NCBI RefSeq assembly: GCF_009659535.1
Contig: NZ_VJZZ01000017.1
Coordinates: forward strand, 62,001 to 126,000
Direction: 5' to 3'
Length of the DNA stretch: 64,000 bases
Source: Aggregicoccus sp. 17bor-14
GTDB taxonomy: Bacteria; Myxococcota; Myxococcia; Myxococcales; Myxococcaceae
Below the pieces are notes generated by a model. The model had not been told where the DNA came from. It worked only from the letters and a program-made list of their open reading frames with translations, and searched no databases. This document shows, piece by piece, positions 29,158 to 37,486 of this stretch. The position numbers were made by a program, and so were the translations under genes. Each line of letters begins with the position of its first letter. Position 1 is the stretch's first letter.

Positions 29158-30600
29158 TCAGGGCCACAGCCGCACCGTCCCGTCGTAGGAGGCGCTGGCG
29201 AGCCGGCCGTCGCGGAGGGTCGCGAGGCTGCGGACGAAGGCGCCGTGCGGGTGTGTGCCGCGCGGCGTGAGCTGCGCGGCGTCGAGCAGTCGCAAGAGGT
29301 CGTCCTCTCCGCCGCTCGCCAGCGTGCCATCCGCGCGCAGGGCGAGCGCGCACACCGCGCCGCTGTGGACGGCCGCGCGCTGCGCCGGCGTGCCCCGGAG
29401 CAGCCGGGTGATGCGCCCCTCGGCGTCTCCCGCGTAGAGCGCTCCGTCCGCGGCGGCCGCGAGCGCGCGCAGCGGGGGTCCGGCCTCGACGGGGCGCGCC
29501 TCCTCGCGCCGTCGCGCGAGGTCCCACACCCGCAGCGTGCCGTCCTCGGAGGCCGAGGCGAGGCGGCCGCCCGGCAAGCCCGCCAGCGACCACACCCAGC
29601 CCGCGTGGCCCTCGAGGACCCCTGCGGCCTTGCCCTCCTCCGACCACAGCCGGATGAGGCCGTCCGCGCCGCCGCTGGCCAGCAGCCCGGGCGCCACCCT
29701 CGCGAGGCAGAGCACGGCCCCCGCGTGCCGGCCCACCTCGCGCGGGCGGCCCCCCTCCCAGCAGAGGACGCGCCGGTCTCGCGAGCCGCTCCACAGCCGC
29801 CCGCCCGCGTCCTGCGCGAGCGCCACCACCGAGGCCGTGTGCCCGCGCAGCTCGCCGTCCGGCTGCCAGCCTTCGCCCGCGCGGCGCCACAGGCGCACCG
29901 TGCAGTCGCGGGAGCCCGTGGCGAGCCGGCCGTCCTGCAGCGCGAGCACGCTCCACACGTAGCCCTCGTGGGCGCCGAGGACGTGGGGCTCGTGGTGTGG
30001 CGCCGCGTCCTCGCAGGTGTAGAGCACGTCGGTGCGCATCACGTACTTCGTGCCCTGCGTGACGGCCTCTCCGTCGTGCCAGAGCGCGTGGTCGAAGACG
30101 ATGGCGGTGCCGGCCTCGGGCTGCACCGTGCCGAGCAGCGCCGAGTCCGCACCCCGCTCGGCGTAGTAGCGGGTGTGGCCTCCTCGGAAGTCGCGCGCAT
30201 CGTTCAGGTAGAGCATCAGGGTGAGCTGCGAGCGCACCCCAGGCCGCGGCGACCAGGCCCCGTCCTGGTGGATGCAGAAGCGCTGGCCCTCGCGGTAGCG
30301 GCAGTAGCGAAAACGCGGGTTGAGCCCGTGCAGCCGCCAGTGGCGGCCCTGCGCGTCCTCGAGCTGCGCGGGCAGCAGGGGACGCAGCCGCGCGAAGAGC
30401 CGCTCGGCGAGGCCTGCGTCGTCCCGCACGAGCCGATCGTTGTCCCGGTACGAGGGCGGGTAGTCGCGGCCCGTGGCCGAGAAGTGCGCGGCCTCGGCCT
30501 CGGAGATGACCTCTGCGCACTCCGCCCGGGACAGCGCCTCCCGCACGAGGAAGCAGGGAAGGCCGGTCTGCACGTCCGCACTTGCGTAATTTGGGTGCAT
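29158..30600 (-). CDS. 2-oxoglutarate/Fe(II) oxygenase fused to a seven-blade WD40 propeller
   Basis: 480-aa two-domain protein. Residues 1-205 form a prolyl-4-hydroxylase-type dioxygenase: FCIHQDGAW supplies His111 and Asp113, LWHDGEAV supplies His175, and Arg189 in KYVMRTDVLY should bind 2-oxoglutarate. From about 207 to the end are seven WD-type repeats, each ending in VRLW, VLCW, IRLW, LRVWD, ITRLL, LLRLL or VRLW, enough for one closed propeller. The oxygenase probably hydroxylates a protein held by the propeller. The ATG at 30600 is used; the upstream TTG adds two residues. The start codon lies within a dyad likely bound by the divergent TetR protein. Confidence 0.9.
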   Translation of the reverse strand: MHPNYASADVQTGLPCFLVREALSRAECAEVISEAEAAHFSATGRDYPPSYRDNDRLVRDDAGLAERLFARLRPLLPAQLEDAQGRHWRLHGLNPRFRYCRYREGQRFCIHQDGAWSPRPGVRSQLTLMLYLNDARDFRGGHTRYYAERGADSALLGTVQPEAGTAIVFDHALWHDGEAVTQGTKYVMRTDVLYTCEDAAPHHEPHVLGAHEGYVWSVLALQDGRLATGSRDCTVRLWRRAGEGWQPDGELRGHTASVVALAQDAGGRLWSGSRDRRVLCWEGGRPREVGRHAGAVLCLARVAPGLLASGGADGLIRLWSEEGKAAGVLEGHAGWVWSLAGLPGGRLASASEDGTLRVWDLARRREEARPVEAGPPLRALAAAADGALYAGDAEGRITRLLRGTPAQRAAVHSGAVCALALRADGTLASGGEDDLLRLLDAAQLTPRGTHPHGAFVRSLATLRDGRLASASYDGTVRLWP

Positions 30601-30608
30601 GACCAAAT
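30589..30608. promoter_or_regulatory. candidate TetR operator between divergent genes
   Basis: ATTTGG (30589-30594) and CCAAAT (30603-30608) are perfect inverted arms around 8 bases, in an AT-rich patch unusual here. Outer bases add partial symmetry (GCG/CGC). The centre contains the start codon of the oxygenase-WD40 gene and it lies 51 bases before the TetR start. Confidence 0.5.
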
Positions 30609-30659
30609 AATGCGCAGGTGCTCGGGATGGTGCAAGGTGACCTGGAGGGAGAGCGCCGG

Positions 30660-31271
30660 ATGGGAAGACCGTCGAACAGCGAGGAGCGCCGGGGGCAGAT
30701 CGTGGACGGGCTGCTCGAGGTGATGGCGCGCCAGGGCTACGCGCAGGCCACCATCGCGGCCATCGGCAAGGCGGCGGGGCTCACGCCCGGGCTGCTGCAC
30801 TACCACTTCGAGACGAAGCAGGACATCCTCGTCGCGCTCGTGGAGCGGCTCACCGGCGCGCTCGCGCTGCGCGTACAGCGAAGGCTCGAGGCCGCGGGCG
30901 ATGCGCCGCGCGCGCGCCTGCACGCCTTCCTGGATGCCTACGTGGCGATGGGCGAGGACGCAGACCCTCGCGCGGTGGCCGCCTGGGTGGTGGTGGGCGC
31001 GGAGGCGGTACGCGAGCCGCAAGTGCGCGCGCTCTACACGCAGGCAGTGGGGGAGACGCTGCGGCAGCTGCGCGAGCTGCTCGGCGAGTGCCTTCGCGAC
31101 GAGGGCCGCGGCACGCGGCAGGTGGGGCGCATGGCCGCGGGGCTGCTCAGCGCCATCGAGGGCGCCTACCGCGTGAGCGCCGCGGCACCCGGCGTGCTGC
31201 CCGAGGGCTTCGCTGCGCCCACGCTGCGGCGCATGGCGGACGGGATGCTGGATGCAGAGGAGCGGACATGA
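30660..31271 (+). CDS. TetR-family transcriptional regulator
   Basis: 203-aa TetR repressor. The N-terminal helix-turn-helix runs through ATIAAIGKAAGLTPGLLHYHFETKQDILVAL, the standard TetR signature; the rest is an all-helical ligand/dimer domain. The start MGRPSNSEERR is typical for the family and has GAGGGAGA upstream; in-frame GTG 30618 would add 14 residues. It is divergent from the oxygenase-WD40 gene with 59 bases between, and overlaps the HD-domain gene by 4 bases (ATGA). It probably represses itself and the oxygenase gene. Confidence 0.92.
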   Translation: MGRPSNSEERRGQIVDGLLEVMARQGYAQATIAAIGKAAGLTPGLLHYHFETKQDILVALVERLTGALALRVQRRLEAAGDAPRARLHAFLDAYVAMGEDADPRAVAAWVVVGAEAVREPQVRALYTQAVGETLRQLRELLGECLRDEGRGTRQVGRMAAGLLSAIEGAYRVSAAAPGVLPEGFAAPTLRRMADGMLDAEERT

Positions 31272-31876
31272 ACGTGCCCTTCGAAGTGCCCTTTCCCATT
31301 CCCGAGCCGCTGATGGGCGCCGTGCTTGCGGCCTACGCCGAGCCGCAGCGCGCGTATCACGATGTGCGGCACCTCGCGGACGTGGTGGCGCGCTGGGCCG
31401 AGGTGGCGGAGGAGAACGGCTGGACGCATCCGCGCGAGGTGTACCTGGCGCTGCTCTTCCACGACGCCGTGTACGTGCCCGGCGCGCACGACAACGAGGA
31501 GGCGAGCGCGCAGCTCGCGCTGCGCATGCTGGGCGCGGAGATGCCGGAGGTGGACGCCGAGCACGTCGCGCACCTGGTGCGGCTCACTGCGCGCCACGGG
31601 CACCTGTCGCCGTCCGACGTCACGGGCGAGGAAGCGCTGTTCCTCGACTGCGACATGGCGGTGCTGGGCGCAGCGCCCGACGCCTATGACACGTACGAGC
31701 GGGACATCGCTCGGGAGTACGCGGCCGTTCCTCCGGAGATGTTCGCCGCGGGGAGGCGGCGCTTCCTCGAGGGGCTGCTCGAGCAGGAGCGCATCTTCCT
31801 CTCGCAGCGCTTCCACGCGCGGCTCGACGAAGCGGCGCGCGAGAACCTGGAGCGCGCGCTCGGCCTGCATGGCTGA
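31268..31876 (+). CDS. HD-domain metal-dependent phosphohydrolase
   Basis: 202-aa predicted HD-fold hydrolase. His31 and His35 in YHDVRHL, the His65-Asp66 pair in LLFHDAVYV and Asp in FLDCDMAVLG match the metal-binding pattern of small HD proteins. Substrate is unknown; relatives cleave nucleotides or cyclic dinucleotides. Translation is coupled to the TetR gene by an ATGA overlap, so it belongs to that operon. Confidence 0.85.
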   Translation: MNVPFEVPFPIPEPLMGAVLAAYAEPQRAYHDVRHLADVVARWAEVAEENGWTHPREVYLALLFHDAVYVPGAHDNEEASAQLALRMLGAEMPEVDAEHVAHLVRLTARHGHLSPSDVTGEEALFLDCDMAVLGAAPDAYDTYERDIAREYAAVPPEMFAAGRRRFLEGLLEQERIFLSQRFHARLDEAARENLERALGLHG

Positions 31877-31909
31877 GCTGCCCGCTGGGCCGCTCGTGTG
31901 GGATTGCGA

Positions 31910-32233
31910 CTACCGGCCTTCCGGAGGAGGCGCGTCGCGCTCGAGCCCACAGTTCGCGCACTTCTCAGGGTCCGACCTCGCGCGCAGGAAGAAGCGGTCA
32001 CAGCGTGGGCATCGCGCGGAGGCCAGCTGGATATTCGAAGTGACGCCGATGGCGGCCGCCGCGAAGATCAGCCACGCGAGGTACCTGACCAGGTCCAGGC
32101 CCAGGAAGCCCAGCACGAGGGCGAGGACCCATATGCCCAGTGCGCTGCCCATGCCCAGCGCCATGCGACGCTCCAGCCTGGAGAGCTCCTCCCAGGCCTC
32201 CGCGTAGCGCTGCGCTTCATTCGACTCGGCCAT
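31910..32233 (-). CDS. small membrane protein with C-terminal zinc ribbon
   Basis: 107-aa protein with two membrane helices (about 28-45 and 50-66) followed by a CPRC...CANC zinc-ribbon-like motif near residues 77-99. An N-terminal helix (NEAQRYAEAWEELSRLERRM) is charged. The ATG in MAESNEAQRY is chosen since upstream residues look non-coding. Such proteins are common but uncharacterised. Its stop faces the HD gene 33 bases away. Confidence 0.7.
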   Translation of the reverse strand: MAESNEAQRYAEAWEELSRLERRMALGMGSALGIWVLALVLGFLGLDLVRYLAWLIFAAAAIGVTSNIQLASARCPRCDRFFLRARSDPEKCANCGLERDAPPPEGR

Positions 32234-32349
32234 CGCGGCACAGTCTCCATCGCTCCAGAGCTGGGTGCCACCGCTACCGGAGCGCGTGGGTATCGCCGCG
32301 TTCAGGTGCACTGCTTGCCGGAAGGGGCGTCGGGACTGGAAGGATGACG

Positions 32350-32397
32350 GAGCGCTGCGGCCGCTCGCGGTGGGGCGTTGTCGACTCCGCAGCGCTC
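32350..32397. repeat. 11-bp inverted repeat
   Basis: GAGCGCTGCGG (32350-32360) and CCGCAGCGCTC (32387-32397) are perfect reverse complements across a 26-base spacer. Confidence 0.6.
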
Positions 32398-32493
32398 AGG
32401 GGTGACACGCTGGCGTCCATGGGTTCGCGTCCCCAGCGCTGCGCGGGATGAAGCTTCCGTCCTCGCTTGCACCCGCGCCGTCGGCCCTCCTCC

Positions 32494-32520
32494 GCGTGGA
32501 ACGAAACGTCCGTTCTACGC
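32494..32520. repeat. 10-bp hairpin
   Basis: GCGTGGAACG (32494-32503) pairs with CGTTCTACGC (32511-32520) with a single G-U pair; loop AAACGTC. Confidence 0.55.
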
Positions 32521-32591
32521 GAGAGCCCTCCGGCTCCGGGGCGCGCTTCACTCTGCGTGCGTCCCCCCTCGGGAGCGGCGGCCCGCGTCGC

Positions 32592-32624
32592 GCAAAAACG
32601 TAAAATAGGATTTTACGTTTTTGC
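32592..32624. repeat. AT-rich perfect palindrome, 15-bp arms
   Basis: GCAAAAACGTAAAAT (32592-32606), loop AGG, then ATTTTACGTTTTTGC (32610-32624). The arms are about three-quarters A/T in a very GC-rich genome. The flanks show weak mirrored similarity for a further ~30 bases (CGCGGGCCGCCGCTCCCGAG on one side, CGCGCCCGTCCGCGCCCGGG-like on the other), suggesting a larger imperfect inverted repeat. Confidence 0.75.
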
Positions 32625-32896
32625 ATCGCGCGCCCGTCCGCGCCCGGGAGGGGCGTCTCCTTTCGGGACAGCCGTCCCGTGCGTCGTGGACGGCTTCACC
32701 CACCTGGAGAAGCCCCGTCCCCTCCCGGCCTCTCCTTCTCGAGGCCGTGGGCCGCGCGCCACTCTCGCGTGTCATCGAAGCGGGCCAGGTGAGTGCGTGC
32801 CGTTGGGAACGAATCATCCGGAAGCGTGGCATCCACTCGCTGGTGCATCGACTGCACGGCGGCCCTGCTCCGTCGCTGCTGTGCGCGGAACGTCCG

Positions 32897-33238
32897 CTAT
32901 CGCGCGCGCAAGGGAACGAGGCACAACCGCTCAGGCTGGGCCCGAAGGTCTGCCGCATTGCTCAGTCGCCGAGTGTGGTCCTCGTATCCAACCTTCGAGA
33001 AGCGCAGGGTCCCCGGCCACCCGTGCGAAGCGATGAGGTCCAGCTCATACGCGCCGTCCTCGGCTGAAGTGGTCCCCTGGCGGCGGGTGTGGTCCCCCTG
33101 CTCGACGACGAGAAGGACCGACACGCCGTCGAGAGGCCCCGAGGTAGCGCAGTCGAGCACGTGCCCCTGGAAGTTCCATACAGGGTCGCCGATGCACCCG
33201 GCGAAGGCAGGCAGCAGCAGCACGAGGGGGACGCGCAT
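32897..33238 (-). CDS. lipoprotein with carboxypeptidase-regulatory-like domain
   Basis: 113-aa protein with a short signal peptide and lipobox (LPAFAGC, Cys15). The mature part has the pattern of a carboxypeptidase-regulatory-like/transthyretin-type beta-sandwich: GHVLDCATSGPLDGVSVLLV, TTSAEDGAYELDL and LRFSKVGYEDHTRRL. Such domains are usually modules of large surface proteins; here it stands alone, with two further Cys (30 and 105) possibly paired. GC is a little lower than neighbours. An in-frame ATG at 33259 would add seven residues. Confidence 0.7.
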   Translation of the reverse strand: MRVPLVLLLPAFAGCIGDPVWNFQGHVLDCATSGPLDGVSVLLVVEQGDHTRRQGTTSAEDGAYELDLIASHGWPGTLRFSKVGYEDHTRRLSNAADLRAQPERLCLVPLRAR

Positions 33239-33373
33239 GCAGGTGGCAGTGTGCGGCATGCGACCGCCGCTGCACAAGAAGGGGCTCTGCGTGCCGCAGC
33301 CGTTGCAAGCACTGTCCGCTCGCCTGTAGGTGCCAGGGCCACGAAGGCCGCGGATGTGGCGCACGCGTGAGCC

Positions 33374-34267
33374 TTGCCCGCGCACCCGCACAGCGGCGAC
33401 GCTTCGCCTCCCGTGCAACCCGCTGTGCTCCTGTCGCTGCTGCTGCTCGTCCTGGTCTGCGCTGCGTTCGCGGCGCGCTGGGCGCTGCGCCGGCGCAGGC
33501 AGGTGCGCGCGGTGCGCCGCGCGGCGCGGCCGCTGCGCCATCCCATCGTGCTCGCGCACGGCGTGCTGGGCTTCGACGCGCTGGAGCTCGGCGGCAAGCG
33601 CCACGAGTACTTCCGCGGCATCCCCGCGCACCTGCGCACGCTGGGCTGCGACGTGCACCTCGTGCAGGTGCCGCCGGTCGGCTCCGTCGCCGAGCGCGCC
33701 GAGGCGCTCTCGCGCGCCGTGCGCTCGCTCGATGCGGAGCGCGTGCACATCATCGCGCACAGCATGGGCGGGCTGGATGCGCGCTACGCCATCAGCCGGC
33801 TCGGGCTCGCCTCGCGGGTGGCCTCGCTCACCACCATCGGGACGCCGCACCACGGCACGCCGCTCGCGGACCTGGGCACCGACCTGCTCGGAGAGAAGCT
33901 CGGCCTGAGGCGGCTCGCGGGCGCGCTGCGCGTGGGCACGGATGCCTTCTACGCGCTCACCACCGCGCGGATGCTCGCCTTCAACGCCGAGGTCCCCGAC
34001 GTGCGCGGCGTGGCCTACGGCTCCTACGTCGCGGCGTTCGAGTCCGCGAGCCGCGCGCTGCACCCGCTGCTCGCGCCCGGCTACCTCTACCTCTCGCGCC
34101 GCGCAGGGCCCAACGACGGCCTCGTGCCCGCCTCCTCGCAGCGCTGGGGCGAGGTGCTCGGCACGGTGGAGGCGGACCACTGGGCGCAAGTCGGCTGGGG
34201 CTCGCGCTTCGATGCGCCCGCGCTCTACGCCGCGCTCTTCGCACAGCTGCAGCAACGCCGCGAGTAG
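33374..34267 (+). CDS. triacylglycerol lipase-like alpha/beta hydrolase
   Basis: 297-aa lipase of the bacterial family I type. HPIVLAHGVLGFDALELGG is the oxyanion strand/loop, IIAHSMGGLDARYAIS the nucleophile elbow (Ser in AHSMGG), and TTIGTPHHGTPLAD and RRAGPNDGLVP are typical for this family. An N-terminal hydrophobic helix (about 16-34) followed by RRRRQVRAVRR suggests a signal anchor. The start is uncertain: TTG 33374 gives the whole helix with a polar leader, GTG 33413 begins at the helix; neither has a good ribosome-binding site. Confidence 0.8.
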   Translation: MPAHPHSGDASPPVQPAVLLSLLLLVLVCAAFAARWALRRRRQVRAVRRAARPLRHPIVLAHGVLGFDALELGGKRHEYFRGIPAHLRTLGCDVHLVQVPPVGSVAERAEALSRAVRSLDAERVHIIAHSMGGLDARYAISRLGLASRVASLTTIGTPHHGTPLADLGTDLLGEKLGLRRLAGALRVGTDAFYALTTARMLAFNAEVPDVRGVAYGSYVAAFESASRALHPLLAPGYLYLSRRAGPNDGLVPASSQRWGEVLGTVEADHWAQVGWGSRFDAPALYAALFAQLQQRRE

Positions 34268-34408
34268 TGCGCGTACGCACGCGCCGTCCGCACTTCCGCC
34301 GAGCCTGAAGAAATGCACGCGCACATGTGTGTGCCCTGCGCCCTTCACTCGCGCGCATCCGGCATTAAGTTGCGCGCTCTCACGCATCCGCTCTGGAGGA
34401 GCCCACCC

Positions 34409-35260
34409 ATGAAGCCGCTGCTCACTGCCCTCGCGCTGCTCACCGCCCTCACGGGCTGCGTCTCGCAGGGCACCTACGATGCGCTGCGCACCGAGCACGA
34501 GACCACGCAAGGCCTGCTCGAGGAGCGCAACCTCGCCCTCAAGAAGCGCGAGGAGGAGCTCGCGGCGGGGCAGAAGCGCGAGCAGGACCTGCAGGCGGCG
34601 CTGGCCTCGGAGAAGGACAACGTGAAGGAGCTCAACGAGCGCATCTACGCGCTGGAGGCCGAGCGCGCGCGCGTGCTCAAGGACCGCAGCGCGATGGAGG
34701 CCTCGGTGGCGGAGATGACCACCGCGCTCAACGAGCTGCAGCAGCGCAAGGAGGAGGCAGAGGCGCGCATGGGCGAGTACCGCGCGCTGCTCGCGAAGTT
34801 CCGCGGCCTCATCGACGCCGGCAAGCTCAAGGTGCGCATCGTGGAGGGGCGCATGGTGGTGGTGCTCGCCTCGGACGTGCTCTTCCCCTCGGGCAGCGCG
34901 AGCCTCAGCAAGGAGGGCAAGGCGGCGGTGGGCGAGGTGGCCACGCTGCTCGCCTCCATCCCGCGCCGGCAGTTCCAGGTGGAGGGCCACACGGACAACG
35001 TGCCCATCGCCACCGCGCAGTACCCGAGCAACTGGGAGCTCGCGGCGGCGCGTGCGCTCACCGTGGTGAAGACGATGCGCGAGGTGGGGATGCCCCCGGA
35101 CCGCATCAGCGCGGCCTCCTTCGGCGACAGCAAGCCGGCCGTGCCGAACGACTCCGCGGAGGGCCGCGCGCAGAACCGGCGCATCGAGATCACCATCGTC
35201 CCGGACCTCTCCACGCTGCCCGGCTTCGACGAGCTGCAGCGGGTCGAGAAGGAGTCCTGA
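34409..35260 (+). CDS. OmpA-family lipoprotein with coiled coil
   Basis: 283-aa outer-membrane lipoprotein: lipobox LTALTGC (Cys17), a coiled coil from about 20 to 135 (EEELAAGQKREQDLQ...), and a C-terminal OmpA/MotB peptidoglycan-binding domain with FPSGSASLSKEG, VEGHTDNVPI, NWELAAARALTVV and GRAQNRRIEI. It probably ties the outer membrane to peptidoglycan. GGAGGAG precedes the ATG by 8 bases. Coiled coil plus OmpA resembles stator- or motility-associated envelope proteins, but no motility gene adjoins it. Confidence 0.92.
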   Translation: MKPLLTALALLTALTGCVSQGTYDALRTEHETTQGLLEERNLALKKREEELAAGQKREQDLQAALASEKDNVKELNERIYALEAERARVLKDRSAMEASVAEMTTALNELQQRKEEAEARMGEYRALLAKFRGLIDAGKLKVRIVEGRMVVVLASDVLFPSGSASLSKEGKAAVGEVATLLASIPRRQFQVEGHTDNVPIATAQYPSNWELAAARALTVVKTMREVGMPPDRISAASFGDSKPAVPNDSAEGRAQNRRIEITIVPDLSTLPGFDELQRVEKES

Positions 35261-35478
35261 GCCGCGCGCGGAAACGGCCCGGTTCCGTTCCCGCACAACT
35301 TCTCTCGCAGTGCGAGTGGCAGGCAGGCGCGAAACCGCGCCTGCGCAGCAGCCGGGCAAGCGCGATGCCTACCCCGTGCCTTGTTGTCCTACGCGCCCGC
35401 ATTGCCCTCTACGCCTCCGAAACCGGGAACTCCGCGTGAAGAGCGCGGCACAAACCTTCCCCCGGTGCAGGGAGTGCG

Positions 35479-37404
35479 ATGAAGGCTTCGAGACTGAGCG
35501 TGTGGGCGCTGGGAGTGCTGCTGGCCGGTTGCGGCGCGGCACCGGACGACGGCAGCGCGGACACCGAGCCCACCGCGGAAGTGCAGGGTGAGCTCGCGAG
35601 CAACTCTCCCGTCTTCACCGACGCGCTGGGCACGGGCTGGCAGGACTGGTCCTGGGCGAGCCACTCGCTCACCAACGCCTCGCCCGTGGGCAGCGGCACG
35701 CGCTCCATCGCGGTCACCTTCGGCGCCTGGCAGGGCCTGTACTTCCACCACTCGCCGCTCACCACCGCGGCGGGCGACGCGCTCGAGCTGATGGTGAACG
35801 GCGGCGCCACGAGCAACCCGGCGCTCAACGCCTACGTGACGGTGAACGGCGCGGCGCGCACGCAGCTCGCCATCAACGCCTTCTGCACCGGCGCGCGCAT
35901 CCCCGCGAACGCGTGGACCACCTGCCGCATCCCGCTCTCCAACCTCGGCGCCGCGGCGGCGCAGGTGGACGGCGTGGTGCTCATCGAGGGCGCGGGCAAG
36001 AGCCTGCCGCCGCTGTACGTGGACGGCGTGCGCCTCGTGGCGGCGACCCCGGCCCCGACGCCCACCCCGACCCCGACCCCGACTCCGGCCGTCAGCGTGG
36101 CCCTCACGCCCGCGAGCACCACGCTCGCGCCGGGCGCTTCCCAGGCCTTCACGGCCACGGTGAGCGGTACCACCAACACCGCCGTCACCTGGAGCGTGCA
36201 GGAGGGCAGCGCGGGCGGCACCATCAACAGCTCGGGCGCGTACATCGCGCCGGGCGCGGCCGGGACCTACCACGTGGTCGCCAAGAGCAGCGCGGACGCG
36301 ACGAAGGTGGCGAGCGCCACCGTCACCGTGACCTCGGGCACCACCCCCCCGCCGCCTCCCACGTCCACGAGCGGCAAGTGGGTGTCCGCCTACTACGTGG
36401 GCTACCAGCAGGACCTCTACCCGGTGGACAAGGTGGACATGAGCGCCATCACCCACCTGATGGTGAGTCGCGTCATCCCCAACGCGGACGCCTCGCTGAA
36501 CACCGGCTTCGACACCTACCAGGGCGAGGCCATGGCGACGAAGCTCACGGCGCGCGCGCACGCGGCCGGCAAGAAGGCGATCATGATGGTGGGCGGCGCG
36601 GGTGAGCACGGCGGCTGGGTGGGCGCCTCGAGCGACGCGAACCGCACCCGCTTCGTGCAGAACCTGCTCGCGACCATGGACCGCCTCGGCTTCGACGGCA
36701 TCGACCTCGACTGGGAGCCGGTGGACACCGCGGACAAGCCGCTGCTGCTCGCGCTCGCGCGCCAGCTGCGCAGCACCCGCCCCAACGTCATCCTCACCTT
36801 CCCCATCCGCTGGCTCAACAGCAACGCGGGCAGCGCGGACGCCTGGTACGCCACGCTGGCGCAGTCGCTGGACCAGGTGAACGTGATGGCCTACGAGATG
36901 GCGGGCGCGTACTCCGGGTGGGTGAGCTGGCACAGCTCCGCGCTCACCGGCGAGGGCGCGGACCACCCCTCGAGCAACGCCTCCAGCCTGCGCATGCTCG
37001 CCGCCGCGGGCATCCCCAAGTCGAAGCTGGGCATGGGCATCGGCTTCTACGGCATGGCGTGGCGCAACGAGACCGGCCCGCTGCAGCGCATCGCGAGCGG
37101 CAGCGACCTCAAGGGCAGCGACAACTACGTCACCTACGCGTACGTGATGCGCTACTACTCGGACGCCGCCTACCGCTGGGACGCGAACGCGCAGGCCGGC
37201 TACCTCACCTTCACGAGCCCCGTGGACGGTGACGTGAAGTTCATCTCCTACGAGAGCCCCCAGGCCATCGCGGCGAAGGGCAAGTTCACCAAGGACAACG
37301 GCTATGGCGGCACCATCATCTGGACGGTGAACCAGGGCTGCACCAACGCGAGCACCGGCGCGAATCCGCCACTGGACGCCGTGAAGGCCGCCTTCCTGCA
37401 GTAA
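35479..37404 (+). CDS. GH18 chitinase-like lipoprotein with N-terminal beta domain and Ig-like linker
   Basis: 641-aa exported enzyme. Lipobox VLLAGC (Cys18) anchors it. Residues 40-190 form a beta-sandwich resembling a carbohydrate-binding module; a PTPTPTP linker follows, then an Ig-like domain (VSVALTPASTTLAPGASQAF) to about 285 and another Pro-rich linker. The catalytic barrel from about 295 has the GH18 motif FDGIDLDWEP with Asp406, Asp409, Asp411 and catalytic Glu413, plus QVNVMAYEM. It would cleave chitin or related beta-1,4-GlcNAc polymers at the surface, fitting a predatory lifestyle. Confidence 0.92.
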   Translation: MKASRLSVWALGVLLAGCGAAPDDGSADTEPTAEVQGELASNSPVFTDALGTGWQDWSWASHSLTNASPVGSGTRSIAVTFGAWQGLYFHHSPLTTAAGDALELMVNGGATSNPALNAYVTVNGAARTQLAINAFCTGARIPANAWTTCRIPLSNLGAAAAQVDGVVLIEGAGKSLPPLYVDGVRLVAATPAPTPTPTPTPTPAVSVALTPASTTLAPGASQAFTATVSGTTNTAVTWSVQEGSAGGTINSSGAYIAPGAAGTYHVVAKSSADATKVASATVTVTSGTTPPPPPTSTSGKWVSAYYVGYQQDLYPVDKVDMSAITHLMVSRVIPNADASLNTGFDTYQGEAMATKLTARAHAAGKKAIMMVGGAGEHGGWVGASSDANRTRFVQNLLATMDRLGFDGIDLDWEPVDTADKPLLLALARQLRSTRPNVILTFPIRWLNSNAGSADAWYATLAQSLDQVNVMAYEMAGAYSGWVSWHSSALTGEGADHPSSNASSLRMLAAAGIPKSKLGMGIGFYGMAWRNETGPLQRIASGSDLKGSDNYVTYAYVMRYYSDAAYRWDANAQAGYLTFTSPVDGDVKFISYESPQAIAAKGKFTKDNGYGGTIIWTVNQGCTNASTGANPPLDAVKAAFLQ

Positions 37405-37486
37405 GGGCAGCCGGGCGCACCTTGTTCTTGCGGACGGGGCAGGGACCTATAGGGTTCCCGCCCCGTCCCGCAGACAAGGAGCTCCC

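Larger units (their letters stand above)
32234..32896. other. 663-base non-coding region rich in inverted repeats
   Basis: No supportable gene is seen. At least four stems occur: 32350-32360 with 32387-32397 (perfect 11 bp); 32494-32503 with 32511-32520 (10 bp, one G-U); 32592-32606 with 32610-32624 (perfect 15 bp, AT-rich); 32664-32669 with 32674-32679 (6 bp). It may encode a structured RNA or be the remnant of a small mobile element. Confidence 0.6.

Noticed and set aside
32592-32624. Palindrome as an intrinsic terminator
   Set aside because: The stem is AT-rich, the loop is 3 bases and there is no external T-tract; the neighbouring genes end too far away.
32350-32680. Retron msr-msd RNA
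   Set aside because: Retrons are known from myxobacteria, but no reverse transcriptase gene lies nearby and the hairpin order does not match a msr-msd layout.
32467-33036. Small proteins on both strands containing QKRKI-FYVFA
   Set aside because: Both arise from translating the same palindrome in opposite directions; the rest of each frame is not protein-like.
36052-36087. Tandem CCGACCC-type repeat as a regulatory repeat
   Set aside because: It encodes the Pro-Thr linker of the chitinase-like lipoprotein.
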